Notes: a model not told the origin generated them from the letters alone. 64,000 nucleotides of DNA from Undaria pinnatifida (GCA_012845835.1 JABAKD010000007.1:13146011-13210010), one strand, 5' to 3'; positions 32,386 through 43,020 are shown, counted from the stretch's first letter. Translations and numbers: made by a program.

Positions 32386-34184
32386 AGGGCGATTCAGGGT
32401 TGGGGAGAGGAGGGAATCGGATGGGAGGGGAGAGGAGCGGGGTAGGGAAGGAAGGGGAAGACAGAAGAGGGAGGGCAGGACCGGGGAAGGAAGGGAAATA
32501 TATGAGAGGGGCGAGAGGACGAAAGATGAGGGGAGTCGGGAAAAACGCCGGAGTGCTAGTGGCAGAGGCATCGTGAACGGACTCATGGCCATACTCCAGT
32601 TTGTGTTGGCACCGCATGTTCTAAGACCGAGTTGATCATGACACGCGGCAAATACGCGGCAGCGTTCGCTGTGCGAGTTCGAGCTTCATATTCACCCGCC
32701 CGAGGACGATATCTATATCTTGTAGAAGGTTTGAAGACGTCGGTATCGATAGGCGATAGAGGTCGCATGATATAGACGATATAGGCAGAATTTTGTGACA
32801 AAGTAACTTAGTGAATAACGGGGCTGTTTAACCTGTTCAAAATATCGCCAGAGAGGAACCATCTCACGGTACGGGTTGCGTCAGAAAGTCCCTGAGCTCT
32901 TCACATGAAGAACTCAGTATATCACTAAAAAAAAAACCTCGGAGGCATTCGTTCGCACAACCCGACCAAGCTTCAATGCCCCTTAGTTTTGTAAAAATAT
33001 GTACTCGTGAGATTACTTCAATAACCTCCTGTTCCTCACACGAGGAGCTCAATCACCCAGGGTAATCTTTTGCCCAATCCTACAACTGCAACCCCTACCG
33101 TGGGATGACTCCCAACGCCGTTTTGGTTTGGCCGCCGGGTTGAACGTTCAGGAGTGTACTATAAACAACTCATTGGGTGAGGCATAGGAGCTCCTCCAAC
33201 GAACCAAATGGAAAGCATGGTGCAGGTTTACCATACTATTAGTGTTAGTAGCATGCGTCTATTCAACGGGTGGAGGATTCACATCAGTATCAGGAAGTGC
33301 CTCCCGTATCATGACACGCGTGAGTTGGACAGTTTCAGGAGACGGTTCACTTACGGTGGGTTGACGCGCCCAACACTCTTGGTGTCCTTGAGGAAGGGAA
33401 TGACAAGGGGTTGCGCAACAAGCGATAAGCCAGCCCCGACCTCGTTGGACAGAAGATAGGGTATGGGATTCCTGCACGTGTCATCATCAAGTATCATTGG
33501 CAATCACTCACACGTCCGGTGCAGGTCAGCCGTGGATTCCTGTAGTGTACACGCTGTGGACAGTACACATTTTTGTGTAGTGTAACAAGGAAATAAAAAC
33601 TATCATTCCAAACGGCATCGTAACATTCAAGGGTGCTGCTGCTGATAAATGCACAGTGAGACAACGCAGAAGAGATACATGGGTCAGGGGCAGCGAAACA
33701 AACGCCAATGTCAGCGGGACATCATCCAAGATGTTGATTGTCCTATTTAGAGCCCCAAAAACTCTCCATAATACTACTTCCAAGTAATGCGTCCCCGACA
33801 ACGGGTTTCCTATAGACTTAGAGGGATTAGCCTACGGTTAAGACAACGTTCGAAATCAGATAAGAAGTGTTCCAGCGGCACATATATATAGCCATGTTAT
33901 ATACATGTCTTCATGATCGCCTCCCAACGTTTGCCAAACGAAGCATGTCTGACAAAGTGACGTAAGTGAGCGCGGGTACACCAAGAGTTCCTTTCAAAAC
34001 ACTGACGATTTGCACTTTTCCCCCTCGTGCTCAGTGGCGGTGACATTGTATAACCACATAACCTCGCTTGTTTTATTTTGCAATGTGTGTCTCTTTGTTT
34101 ACAAGGCGACCTGACGCTGGGGAGTGTTTTTCTCACAAAACTGAAGTTTTCACCGCCTGCATTAATATAATAGTAGTGCAATGT
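32386..34184. other. No supported gene
   Basis: 32400-32540 is purine-rich. 32860-33060 contains a repeat block (GGAGGCATTCGTTCGCACAACCCGACCAA) shared with 27140-27200, 29990-30060 and 47640-47690. ORFs of 60-95 codons have no recognisable content. 34185-34194 is the left target duplication of the next element. Confidence 0.4.
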
Positions 34185-34194
34185 ACGACATTAT

Positions 34195-34552
34195 TATAAA
34201 AAATGAAAATGCACTCCAGCTGTGAGATCGAAGATTTCGTCGAAACTCATCTTTGCAAGCTGTGTGTGATACTCCGATCGCGCGCATTACGAGTTGTGTG
34301 TCCTCATTAAGGATATAGGTCGGCGACTCCCCTTACAACTACAGTGTAGCTATCAGGGTCAACAGGATGATTTTAGTCAGTCTGTGCGCGGAAACTATAA
34401 AACCCGTTTCTGAGGGGAACAAAATCTGACAGCTGTGGAGGGAAATGTATCCCTTTATCAAGTGAATCTTGTAAGTCGAATAACCGGTGAGGGGGTGGGG
34501 CGGAGTTTTGAAGGACGTGGGGGCCTGGTTTTGATCAAAAGCGAGCGGGTTT

Positions 34553-34639
<87 letters not shown>

Positions 34640-35367
34640 AGGGGCAATTTGTGCATGTAAGCTATAAATCTATTCGAGGGGATAAATCTGACGGTTTTGG
34701 CACCAGTTTATTATGGGGGGGCGGGGGGGGGGGGGGGGGGGGGGGGGGGGGCGGGGGGGGCAGCTCAATATGTGCGTGGAAACTATACATTATTTTGAGC
34801 GGATAAATGTGACGGTTTTGGAAATAATGCATCAGTTTATCATGTATATCCTGGGGTAAGTCGTACAATCAGTGAGTAAAGAGAGGGTGGAGTGTTCGAG
34901 GGGGTGGGGTTGGGATGGGTTGGGGGGGGGGCGGGGCGGGGGGGGGGAGGAAGGGCTGTAGGTGAGGGTTTGCTATACGTGTGGTGGCTAGGTCTGGGCG
35001 ATGGTGCGGGTGATGGGGAAGAAGAGGGCGTTCGAGGTGGATGGGGGGGGGGGGACACAGCGGCATGGATGGCTCTCGAAAGATAATGAGGTGATATCCT
35101 GTGCGTGAAGTGTTTATTAATGTGGCGGGTTTCGATATTTGGTGGGGCGTTTGAGTAAGGGAGAGCAAGAGAGGGGGGGGGGGGGGGGGGGGTGGGGGGG
35201 GGGGGTTTAGGAGGTTTAGGTCACAAATAATATTCAAATACACTTCGGCTGTGAGATCAAAGATATGTAGCGGCTTGTTGTACGCGTGGTGCTAGATCTA
35301 GGCGATCGTGCAGGTGGTTGGAAAAGAGGGGGCGTTGGAGGGGGGGGGGGGGGGGGGGGGGGGGGGT

Positions 35368-35407
<40 letters not shown>

Positions 35408-35731
35408 GGGGGAAAGAATTGAAAACTACGTCATGGATGGTCAGAAAGATTTTGACGTGATATCAACTGCGTATAGGTGTTTATTACTCAGGCCGATTTT
35501 GATTGTGAGTGGGGCGTTTGGACAAACTAGGCGGAAGGGGGGGGGGGAATCGGGGGACGGGGGGGGGGGGCGGGGGGGGGAAGGGTTGGGGCTTTTCATG
35601 AACACGAGGGGTCAGTGGAGGGGGAGGGTAGGGGGGGCGGGGGGCGGGACATTTCAATATGTGCGCGGAAACTAAAAATTCTTAAAGGGGACAAACCTGA
35701 CGATTGAAGCAATAAGACATCCCTTTATATC
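34195..35731 (-). mobile_element. Retroposon C, full-length copy with ACGACATTAT duplication
   Basis: 1,537 bp flanked by ACGACATTAT at 34185-34194 and 35732-35741. Starts TATAAAAAATGAAAATGCACTCCAGC and ends AATAAGACATCCCTTTATATC. It contains repeated internal units (GCGTGGAAACTATA..GGGGATAAATCTGACGGTTTTGG..ATCAGTTTATCA..GTAAGTCG, three times; GCGTGGTGCTAGGTCTGGGCGATGG.., twice), separated by G runs: 34555-34638 (84 G), 34723-34751 (29 G), 35340-35366 (27 G) and 35368-35406 (39 G). No coding frame. The 10-bp duplication and the one-sided truncation of other copies point to target-primed reverse transcription, with the AT-rich end as 3' end on the minus strand. Confidence 0.88.
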
Positions 35732-35741
35732 ACGACATTAT

Positions 35742-36122
35742 AGGTTATCAATCTACTTTACTGCGCAATGCGGGATGATTCGATTGTGTTCCACCCCCCC
35801 CCCCTCCCCCCCCTCAATTCCCCGTCCTTCTCATACGGATGTGAGCATCGTGAAATAATGTGCGGGATCTGCATGACGTACAAAATATAACGAGCAGGGG
35901 AGAAGGGTGGGTGGATATGAAATCATACCTGGTACCAGGTACTCGTATTACCCACGGGTTCTCACAGATTAGACTCTGATAAGATATTGTAGCTGTCGCT
36001 AAAAAGAGCGACAGCTGATATATGTAAATCGACACACGACGCGTATGAAAATACGTGGAAGTGTGGTGAGCTAAAGCTTTGTTTTTCCCCATCCGCCGGA
36101 GGATAAAAAAAAAAAAAAAATG
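35742..36122 (+). mobile_element. A-tailed SINE-like retroposon K, copy 1
   Basis: The last part reads GTGGTGAGCTAAAGCTTTG, TTTTTCCCCATCCGCCGGAGG then AT and about 16 A (36106-36121). The same 3' end occurs at 40527-40580, at 56170-56270 (reverse) and as a tiny insertion at 50113-50134. Upstream are a perfect hairpin (35991-36016) and the words TACCTGGTACCAGG and CGACACACGACGCGTATG, shared with the 56 kb copy. No ORF. The 5' limit is uncertain. Confidence 0.6.
35991..36016. other. Perfect 10-bp hairpin in retroposon K
   Basis: AGCTGTCGCT, loop AAAAAG, AGCGACAGCT. In the 56 kb copy the matching place shows CAGCTGCTTTCGCAGCC, also capable of a small hairpin, so an RNA structure may be maintained. 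Confidence 0.6.
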
Positions 36123-36330
36123 AAACTGTCGTCAGACAGACGTGTGCGTCCACGGGCCAGTGCAGTTTTTTTTTTTTTTTCGTGTGGTTCTCCACCACAG
36201 CACTCATTTTTGTAGTGACCTAGTCTAAATTCAAGTTAAATAAAGCGTACAAACACACGAACATTTTTGTTTCGAGTAGAGCGCTGTTACGGGGGGGACC
36301 GTAGGTGGGAATTAGAAACTCGCTTCGCTC
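36123..36330. other. Spacer
   Basis: Contains a T15 run (36166-36180). No gene. Confidence 0.3.
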
Positions 36331-36515
36331 GAATAAAACTAAAAATACACTCCGGCTGTGAGATCAAATATTTTGTCGAAACTCATCTTCTATCTTTGCA
36401 AGCTGTCTAAATGTGTGTGATACTCCGATCTCACGTATTACGGGTTGTGTGTCCTCATTTTAGGATATAGATCGGCGACTCCGCTTGCAACTGCAGTGTA
36501 GCTATCAGGGTCAAC
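36331..36515 (-). mobile_element. Retroposon C copy, short truncated
   Basis: Starts at AAACTAAAAATACACTCCGGCTGTGAG and stops after GTCAACAGGTTGATG, about 185 bp. It contains a small internal duplication (TCTTCTATCTTTGC). Confidence 0.75.
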
Positions 36516-36965
36516 AGGTTGATGTTCTCGCAGATCATGTACGAATGTATATAGTATATAGTATGCGATCATTTATTTGGAGTTAAGACGAAAATGAGCA
36601 ACATTCCACATGGTACTTCAAGTAAATGCATTAGTTGGTTTATGGCTCGTTGGATACTGAATTAAGCGATTTTTCGCCTTAAAATTCCCTATTATAAGGA
36701 ACTTTGCCTGTGGATTAAAACTATAGTGCATAGAGGTAAAGTATTGGTTGTTTTTACTTTTGGGATGCTGAAATCTAGCGATTTTTCCCCGTTAATTCAC
36801 CTATTTGTGGCATTTTGCCCACGGGTTTAAAGAATAGCACTTACTTGGAGGTTGTTTTTTTGAGCATTTCATGACGAAATTGGGCCTTTTTCGCTTTGAG
36901 TGTCGTCACTATTATTGAACATTGCTCGACCGTAGATTTGAGTTTATTACTTGGATAAAGAGTCT
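36516..36965. other. AT-rich spacer, no gene
   Basis: A short repeated theme (GCGATTTTTC.CC.TTAAAATTC.CTATT) occurs at about 36666 and 36778. No coding signal. Confidence 0.35.
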
Positions 36966-37106
36966 TTCTACGGTAGCCCCCCCAACTTTTTTCCAATGAA
37001 ATTGCCGGTTTAAAAACCAGCTCCCGGTCGTATCTCCTCAAGTACGGTGTCCCTCGACACTCCGACGTCAGCGATCGATAGGCCTTTGCACACAAGAAAA
37101 TATATT

Positions 37107-38358
37107 ATTATAAAAAATGAAAATACACTCCAGCTGTGAGATCGAAGATTTCGTCGAAACTCATCTTTGCAAGCTGTGTGTGATACTCCGATCGCGCGCA
37201 TTACGAGTTGTGTGTCCTCATTAAGGATATAGATCGGCGACTCCCCTTACAACTACAGTGTAGCTATCAGGGTCAACAGGATGATTTTAGTCAGTCTGTG
37301 CGCGGAAACTATAAACCCCGTTTCTGAGGGGGACAGAATCTGACAGCTGTGAATGGAAATGTATCCCTTTATCAAGTGAATCTTGTAAGTCGAATAACCG
37401 GTGAGAGGGTGGGGCGGAGTTTTGAAGGACGTGGGGGCCTGGTTTTGATCAAAAGCGAGCGGGTATGGAGGGGGGGGGGGGGGGGGGGGGAAGGGGGAGG
37501 CAATTTGCGCATGTAAGATATAATCCTTTCAAGGGGATAAATCTGACGGTTTTGGAACCAGTTTATTATTGGGGGGGGGGGGGGGTTGGGGCGGGGGTGG
37601 GGCGTGTGGGGCAGCTCAATATGTGCGTGGAAACTATACATTTCTTGAGGGGATAAATGTGACGGTTTTGGAAATTATGCATCAGTTTATCATGTATATC
37701 CTGGGGTAAGTCGTACAATCAGTGAGTAGAGAGAGGGTGGAGTGTTCGAGGGGGTGGGGTTTGGATGGGTTGGGGGGGGGGAAGGTCGGGGGTGGGGGCG
37801 GGGGGGGGGGCGGGGGAGCGGGGGGGGGGGGGAAGGGAGGGTTTTAGGTGAGGGGTTTGAGATAAGTGTGGTGCTAGGTCTAGGCAATGGTGTGGGTGAT
37901 GGGGAAGAAGGGGGCATTCGGGGCGGGGGGGGGGGGAGGGAAGCAGCGGCATGGATGGCTCTCGAAAGATAATGAGGTGATGTCCTGTGCGTAAAGTGTT
38001 TATTAATCTGGCGGATTTCGATATTTGGTGGGGCGTTTGAGTAAGGAGAGCAAAGGGGGGGGGGGGGGGGGGGGGGGGGATTTTTAGCAGGTTTAGGTCA
38101 CAAATAATATTCAAATACACTTCGGCTGTGAGATCAAAGATTTGTAGGGGCTTGTTGTACGCGTGGTGCTAGGTCTAGGCGACCGTGCGGGTGGTTGGAA
38201 AAGAGGGGGCGTTGAAGGGGGGGGGGTCGGGGGGAAATAATTAAAGACTATGTCATGTATGGGCAGAAAGATAATGACGTGATACCAACTGCGTATAGGT
38301 GTTTATTACTCTGGCCGATTTCGATTGTGAGTGGGGCGTTTGGACAAACTAGGCGGAC
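37107..38358 (-). mobile_element. Retroposon C copy in MITE B, truncated
   Basis: Starts TTATAAAAAATGAAAATACACTCC, nearly identical to the 34 kb copy over the first 300 bp, and stops at GACAAACTAGGCGG, before the last ~170 bp of the full-length form. G runs are shorter than in the 34 kb copy (37470-37490, 21 G; 38057-38079, about 23 G). GAAAATAT lies on both sides (37096-37103, 38359-38366). Confidence 0.85.
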
Positions 38359-38388
38359 GAAAATATTTAGGACATTTTGTTTTTAATT

Positions 38389-39257
38389 GTTGTTGCTGTT
38401 GTTCTCACATTAATCACTCGCATAATCAAATCCGTGGTCACAGGACAGGCTCCAGTCACTCTGGAGCCGAGGAATACCCGAGGGAAAAACACAAACAACC
38501 CAACGTGGTACACGCATATATCACAGCTGACGCAATTCATGCCTCCACCAGAAGCATATAAAAATGAAATCGGGAGTCAGTCCACGATGTGCCAGGTCCA
38601 TACCGGTGCATACGTATCATTGCTCACGCCTGGAGAAACCGGCTATACCCCTGGCCACCCAAGGAAGACTGCCACGTATATGCTACACGTAGTACTTATT
38701 ATCACTACGCATGCGCAGGACAGACGCGAGTCAATTGGAGAAAATAAACAAAGAAAATAAAGAAGATTAAGGAAAAAAGAACAGAAAAGAGAAGAAAGCG
38801 AAACAAAAAAATACGAAAAAGGAATGGGAAGAAAAGACAAGACAAGAAGAAGAGGAACCAAGGAAAGTAAAAGAGAAGAAGAAAAAATATCATACTAGCA
38901 GACCCTAGGAACTGGCTAAAGACGGCATTGGGCTCATAGAGGGTGTCAAGTGCATCAATGGCACTGGGGAGAGAACGCAACATGGCGAATAAGTCAGGGC
39001 GGTCTTTCGCTGTCTTGTGACGGCCATTGGAAGGTCCATAACTGTCAAGGCGATGATGGCAAAACCCAGACTCCATTCAGTCTCTTGGGCATGACGACCC
39101 CCGCTTCCCCCTCCCCCCTCCTTTCCCCCTTCTTCCCCCCTCCCCTCCCCCTCTCCCCCCCTCCCCCCCCCTGCCCCCTCCCCCCTCCTTCCTTCCCACT
39201 CCCCCCGGCCGTTTAAAGATTTTGACGGTGGATGGCTCTGCCGCAGCCTTTGCGCGT
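38389..39257 (-). mobile_element. LINE D, 5'-truncated copy
   Basis: Minus-strand copy. Its (AAC)n tail appears as GTTGTTGCTGTTGTT at 38389, followed by TCTCACATTAATCACTCGCATAATC, the 3' UTR blocks, a purine-rich stretch (38750-38890, polypyrimidine on the sense strand) and a C-rich stretch (39105-39205) encoding a Gly/Arg-rich tail. The minus-strand frame 39077-39262 (AKAAAEPSTVKIFKRPGG..) matches the end of the RT protein at 51050-51160. It breaks at 39257. Confidence 0.82.
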
Positions 39258-39341
39258 ATCATTCCTTGTGTGGAGCAGCTTCCGTGAAACCTTCGATAAA
39301 GAAAATCGCTGGTCTTGGGGATGGGCTATCGTAAAATCACT

Positions 39342-39924
39342 CTAAAACATACGAGGTATGTTGTTTTTGGGAAGATTTAATATCGAAATATATATGCGAT
39401 TTTTTGTTTTGAATATCATTGTATTGAATATTGCTCGACCGTGGGTTTGAGAATATTTCCTTGAGATTCGTATGATACGGTTTTTTTATTTGGGAGCATT
39501 TGATAATGCTATATGATATTTTTGAATTTCTAATTCAGTGTTGAATCCCTGATGATCGACAACGTGGCGTGCATCATGAATTAGGAGGAAATGTGGCATC
39601 TTGTAGCTTTGGGGGCATTTGATGGCTCAATTTGCAGAAGGCTAACGACGCTTTTTCTTAGTCAGTCCTACTGGTAAATACCACTGTGCGGGTATGCATT
39701 ATTTCAATATTGAATTTTCTCTTGTATGCTGGAGAATTATGGGATTTGGGAGCGGTAACGTTGTGTTGTGGTGAACTACCCAGGATCAGCCCTGCATAAT
39801 AACAAGTCTATATGATGGCCGTCTCGGAACAACCCAATAGTGAGAACCAGCTCAGTCAGGCAAATCGTTTAGTTTATATCCTACAAGCTAGGTCGGTGCG
39901 CTCGATCGACCCTAATCTATTCGA
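39342..39924. other. AT-rich spacer, no gene
   Basis: No ORF over 60 codons. It contains a theme (TTTGGGAGCATTTGATAATGC and TTTGGGGGCATTTGATGGCTC, about 39490 and 39609) that may be a short repeat, similar in type to 36640-36900. Confidence 0.35.
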
Positions 39925-40255
39925 CGATTCAGTAGTAACCTTTCTTTGCGATGCTCTCACCCCACGAATCATATCAGATTAAGTACCAATATATACATTT
40001 TGATGTATGTGTCAAGTCGTTGGTCCGCACATTTTTCGTAAGTTTTTCCAAAAATGACGCGCGGCTAAGCCGCGCCCGGATCGGAGCCTTAGCCTTAGCC
40101 TGGGTTAGGGTTAGGGTTAGGGTTAGGGTTAGGGTTAGGGTTAGGGTTAGGGTTAGGGTTAGGGTTAGGGTTAGGGTTGGGGTTAGGGTTAGGGTTGGGG
40201 TTAGGGTGGGTCGACTCCCTCTCGCGACTTGACCAAAAAAAAAGCACAGGAACAC
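39925..40255. repeat. Dispersed repeat H containing an interstitial telomere tract
   Basis: Left block: AGTAACCTTTCTTTGCGATG..CACCCCACGAATC..GGTCCGCACATTTTTCGTAAGTTTTTCCAAAAATGACGCGCGGC..GGATCGGAGCC. Right block: GGGTCGACTCCCTCTCGCGACTTGACC(A)9..CACAGGAACACAAAAA. The left block recurs at 45862-46015 and the right block at 46858-46910. Between them lies a TTAGGG array. Confidence 0.7.
40102..40206. repeat. Interstitial telomeric repeat (TTAGGG)n, about 17 units
   Basis: GGGTTA units, nearly perfect, with two GGGTTGGGGTTA variants near the right end. It is flanked on both sides by repeat H, so this is not a chromosome end. Confidence 0.93.
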
Positions 40256-40482
40256 AAAAACAACTCAATATTGATCTCTATAAAAGTGAAAAATATTTTC
40301 ATACCTTATCTGGTACGATTTCTGGGGCAAAGCCGGTAAAGGCGCCTCCACGCGATTCCTGTTTGATTAGCTTGCGTGGTCGACACGTCTTTAGCTACGA
40401 TGCTGAGGGCCAGGTATTGATTAATGAAATGACTTTAGAGCACAAGCCAGTATTATTTAATAAATTAGATGATTGTGCTTGA
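40256..40482 (+). CDS. Coding-like fragment of unknown origin
   Basis: A frame continuous with the downstream part of repeat H reads KSEKYFHTLSGTISGAKPV.., SLRGRHVFSYDAEGQVLIN, EMTLEHKPVLFNKLDDCA, then stop at 40480-40482. The composition is protein-like and the DNA is more AT-rich than its surroundings. No start codon belongs to it, so it is a C-terminal fragment. Family not recognised. Confidence 0.3.
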
Positions 40483-40526
40483 TTACGACACTGACGCTTG
40501 CGCTATGCTATTTCGTTTCAAGAGCC

Positions 40527-40590
40527 GTGGTGAGCTAAAGCTTTATTTTTCCCCATCCGGCGGAGGATAACAAAAAAAAAAGGTTCAAGA
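40527..40590 (+). mobile_element. Retroposon K 3' end, copy 2
   Basis: GTGGTGAGCTAAAGCTTTATTTTTCCCCATCCGGCGGAGGATAAC followed by A10 (40571-40580). Heavily truncated. Confidence 0.65.
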
Positions 40591-40606
40591 GCCCATGACG
40601 GTTGTT

Positions 40607-41985
40607 ACGTTGTTGTTGTTGTTCTCACATTAACTCGCATAATCTTACAAGATTCACTTAATAAAAGGATACATTTCCCTCCACAGCTGTCATATGTTGT
40701 CCCCCTCAGAAACGGATTTTATAGTTTCCGCGCACAGACTGACTAAAATCACCCTGTTGACCCTGATAGCTACACTGTAGTTGTAAGGGGGGAGTCGCCG
40801 AACTATATCCTTAATGAGGACACACAACTCGTAATGCGCGCGATCGGAGTATCACACACAGCTTGCAAAGATGAGTTTCGACGAAATCTTCGATCTCACA
40901 GCTGGAGTGTATTTTCATTTTTTATAATAATCAAGTCCGTGGTCACAGGACAGGCTCCAATCACTCTGGAGCTGAGGAATACCCCAGGGTAAAACACACA
41001 CAACCCAAGGTGGTACACGCATATATCACAGCTGACGCAATTCATGCCTCCACCATAAACATATAAAAGTGAAATCGGGAGTCAGTCTACGATGTGCCAG
41101 ATCCAGGCCGGTGCATACGTCTCACTACTCACGCCTGGAGAAACCAAATATTATCCCGATTGCCACCCAAGGAAGACTACCACGTATATATTTCACGTAG
41201 TATCTATCATTACGCATACGCACGACAGGCATAAGTCAAATAGAGAAAAATAGACAAAGAAAAGAAAAGAAGATAAAGGAAAGGAAAGAAAAGAGAAGAA
41301 AAACGAAACAAGACGAAAAAGGCAGGCAAAGAGAAGAAAAAGACAAGAAAAGCAAGAAAAGACAAGACAAGAAAGCAAGGAAGGACGGAGAGAAAAAAAG
41401 AAAAAAAAAATAGAAAAAGAAAAGAAAGAAAAAATGTCATACTAGCAGACCCTAGGAACTGGCTAAGGATGGCATTGGGCTAACAGAGGGTATCACGTCC
41501 ATCATCAATGGCACCTGGGAGAGAACGCAACATGGCGAAGAAGTCAGGGCGGTCTTATGCTATCTTGTGACGGCCATTAGAAGGCCCACAACTTTCAATA
41601 CGATGATGGCCAAACCCAGACTTCAGTCTCTTGGGCATCACGCTCCCCCTTCCGCCCCCCCCCCCCCCTTCCTCCCTTTCCCCCTCCCCCAGTCCCCTCC
41701 CGCCCCCCCCCCCCTTCCCCCTCCCCCCAGCCGCTTAGAGATGCCAACGGTGGATGACGCTGCCGCAGCCTTTGCGCGTCGCTCTGCAGCTTTGCGTCTC
41801 TCCGTTTCATGCCAATTCCGCATGAACAACTCGGCTCCCTCCTCTACCCTTCGAAACCATCTGCCAGCCTTCTGAGCAGCCTTTCGCCATCCTTCGAATT
41901 TCATTCCGAAGACCGACATATCCTCCTTCAGATGATCCATCCAGTCTTTCTCTTGCCCCCCCTGAGTAGCCCTTACCCCCAACAT
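40607..41985 (-). mobile_element. LINE D copy with retroposon C inside
   Basis: Minus-strand LINE D 3' portion. (GTT)n and TCTCACATTAACTCGCATAATC at the left, then retroposon C (40645-40926) with ATAATC duplicated, then the rest of the 3' UTR, the purine-rich stretch (41235-41440), the C-rich stretch and the RT C-terminus. The minus-strand frame 41638-41985 reads GGQEKDWMDHLKEDMSVFGMKFEGW, KAGRWFRRVEEGAELFM.NWH and then a Gly/Arg-rich tail. Confidence 0.85.
40645..40926 (+). mobile_element. Retroposon C copy in LINE D (opposite orientation)
   Basis: Reverse orientation relative to most copies: begins TTACAAGATTCACTTAATAAAAGG and ends CTGGAGTGTATTTTCATTTTTTATA. ATAATC is present at 40639-40644 and 40927-40932, a 6-bp duplication of the LINE sequence. 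About 280 bp. Confidence 0.87.
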
Positions 41986-42467
41986 ATAGAAAGGCTGAGT
42001 GTTGGTTGCCCGGATGACGTTGAAGGCGATACCCTTAACAAATTTGAGTAATCTACTTTTGAGCTTTCATTACTCTAGGATGGAATGAGCATTGTCATGA
42101 AAGTTGTCACGAGCAGGTGGGGGGATGCAGGATAGACTACTTGCTCGTTGTTGTTGCTGTTGTTGTCGTCGTTGTTGTTGTTCTCACACCAACTCGCACA
42201 ATCAAGTCCGTGGTCACAGGACAGGCTCCAGTCACTCTGTTACCCAACAGAATACCGCTGTTGTTGTTCTCATATTAACCCTTGCGAAAAATCTAGAGTT
42301 GGTGGTCACACGAACGTGCCGGAGCCAAAGGAAGTTCCAAAAATCAAATGAATCAAAATTTTGTCAGAGAAATACTACGCTTTTTTGCACCATACGAAGA
42401 ATGACGCACAAAAGTTTGAAAAAGTGCAATGTGCCAACTGACCTCACGTGGCCGCGGGTATCCACTC
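41986..42467. other. Spacer with two short LINE D tail fragments
   Basis: Two minus-strand LINE D termini: 42143-42243 ((GTT)n, TCTCACACCAACTCGCACAATC.. to CAGTCACTCTG) and 42256-42295 (CTGTTGTTGTTCTCATATTAACCC). No gene. Confidence 0.55.
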
Positions 42468-43020
42468 AACTACAGCATTGTTGTTGTTGTTGTTGTTCTC
42501 ACATTTACTCGCATAATCAAGTCCGTGGTCACAGGACAGGCTCCAGTCACTCTGGAGCTGAGGAATACCCCAGGGAAAAACACAAGCAACCCAAGGTGGT
42601 ACACGCATATATCACAACGGACGCTTTTGATGCCTCTAGCAGAAACATATAAAAGTGAAATAGGGAGTCAGTCTACGATGTGCCAGGTCCATACCGGTGC
42701 ATACGTCTCATTTCTCGCGCCTGGAGAAACCGACTGTACCGCTTGCCACCCAAGAAAGACCACCACGTAGTCTATATATTACACGTAGTATCTATCACTA
42801 CGCATACGCACGACAGGCGTAAGTCAATTGGAGAAAAGAAACAGAGAACAGAAGACAAAGGAAAGAAGAGAAAAGAGAAGAAAGCGAAACAAAACGAAAA
42901 AAGAAGGAAAAGAAAAGAAAAAGACAAGAAAAGCAAAAAAATGGCAAGACAAGAAGAGGGAGCGAGGCAAGGACAAAAGAAGAGGAAAAAGAGAATAAAA
43001 ATAGGAAAAAAACGGCACAG
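42468..43020 (-). mobile_element. LINE D, 3' UTR copy
   Basis: (GTT)n at 42477-42495, then TCTCACATTTACTCGCATAATC and the full 3' UTR through GGCACCATACCGGTGC-like blocks to the purine-rich stretch (42830-43010). Lacks the coding part. Confidence 0.8.

Larger units (their letters stand above)
36966..39341. mobile_element. MITE B copy 4, split by retroposon C and LINE D
   Basis: Three pieces of one B element: 36966-37106 (CTACGGTAGCCCCCCC..to GCACACAAGAAAATATATT), 38359-38388 (GAAAATATTTAGGACATTTTG, TTTTTAATT) and 39258-39341 (ATTCCTTGTGTGGAGCAG..to GGGCTATCGTAAAATCAC). They match consecutive parts of the intact B copy at 60685-60950. The first gap holds retroposon C with GAAAATAT duplicated, the second a minus-strand LINE D 3' end. 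Confidence 0.8.

Noticed and set aside
34339..34656. Proline-run ORFs in the C/G-rich tracts of retroposon C
   Set aside because: Poly-C translates to poly-Pro; starts and ends differ between copies, with no conserved peptide.
40102..40206. Chromosome end
   Set aside because: Unique and repeat DNA continues on both sides, so this is interstitial.
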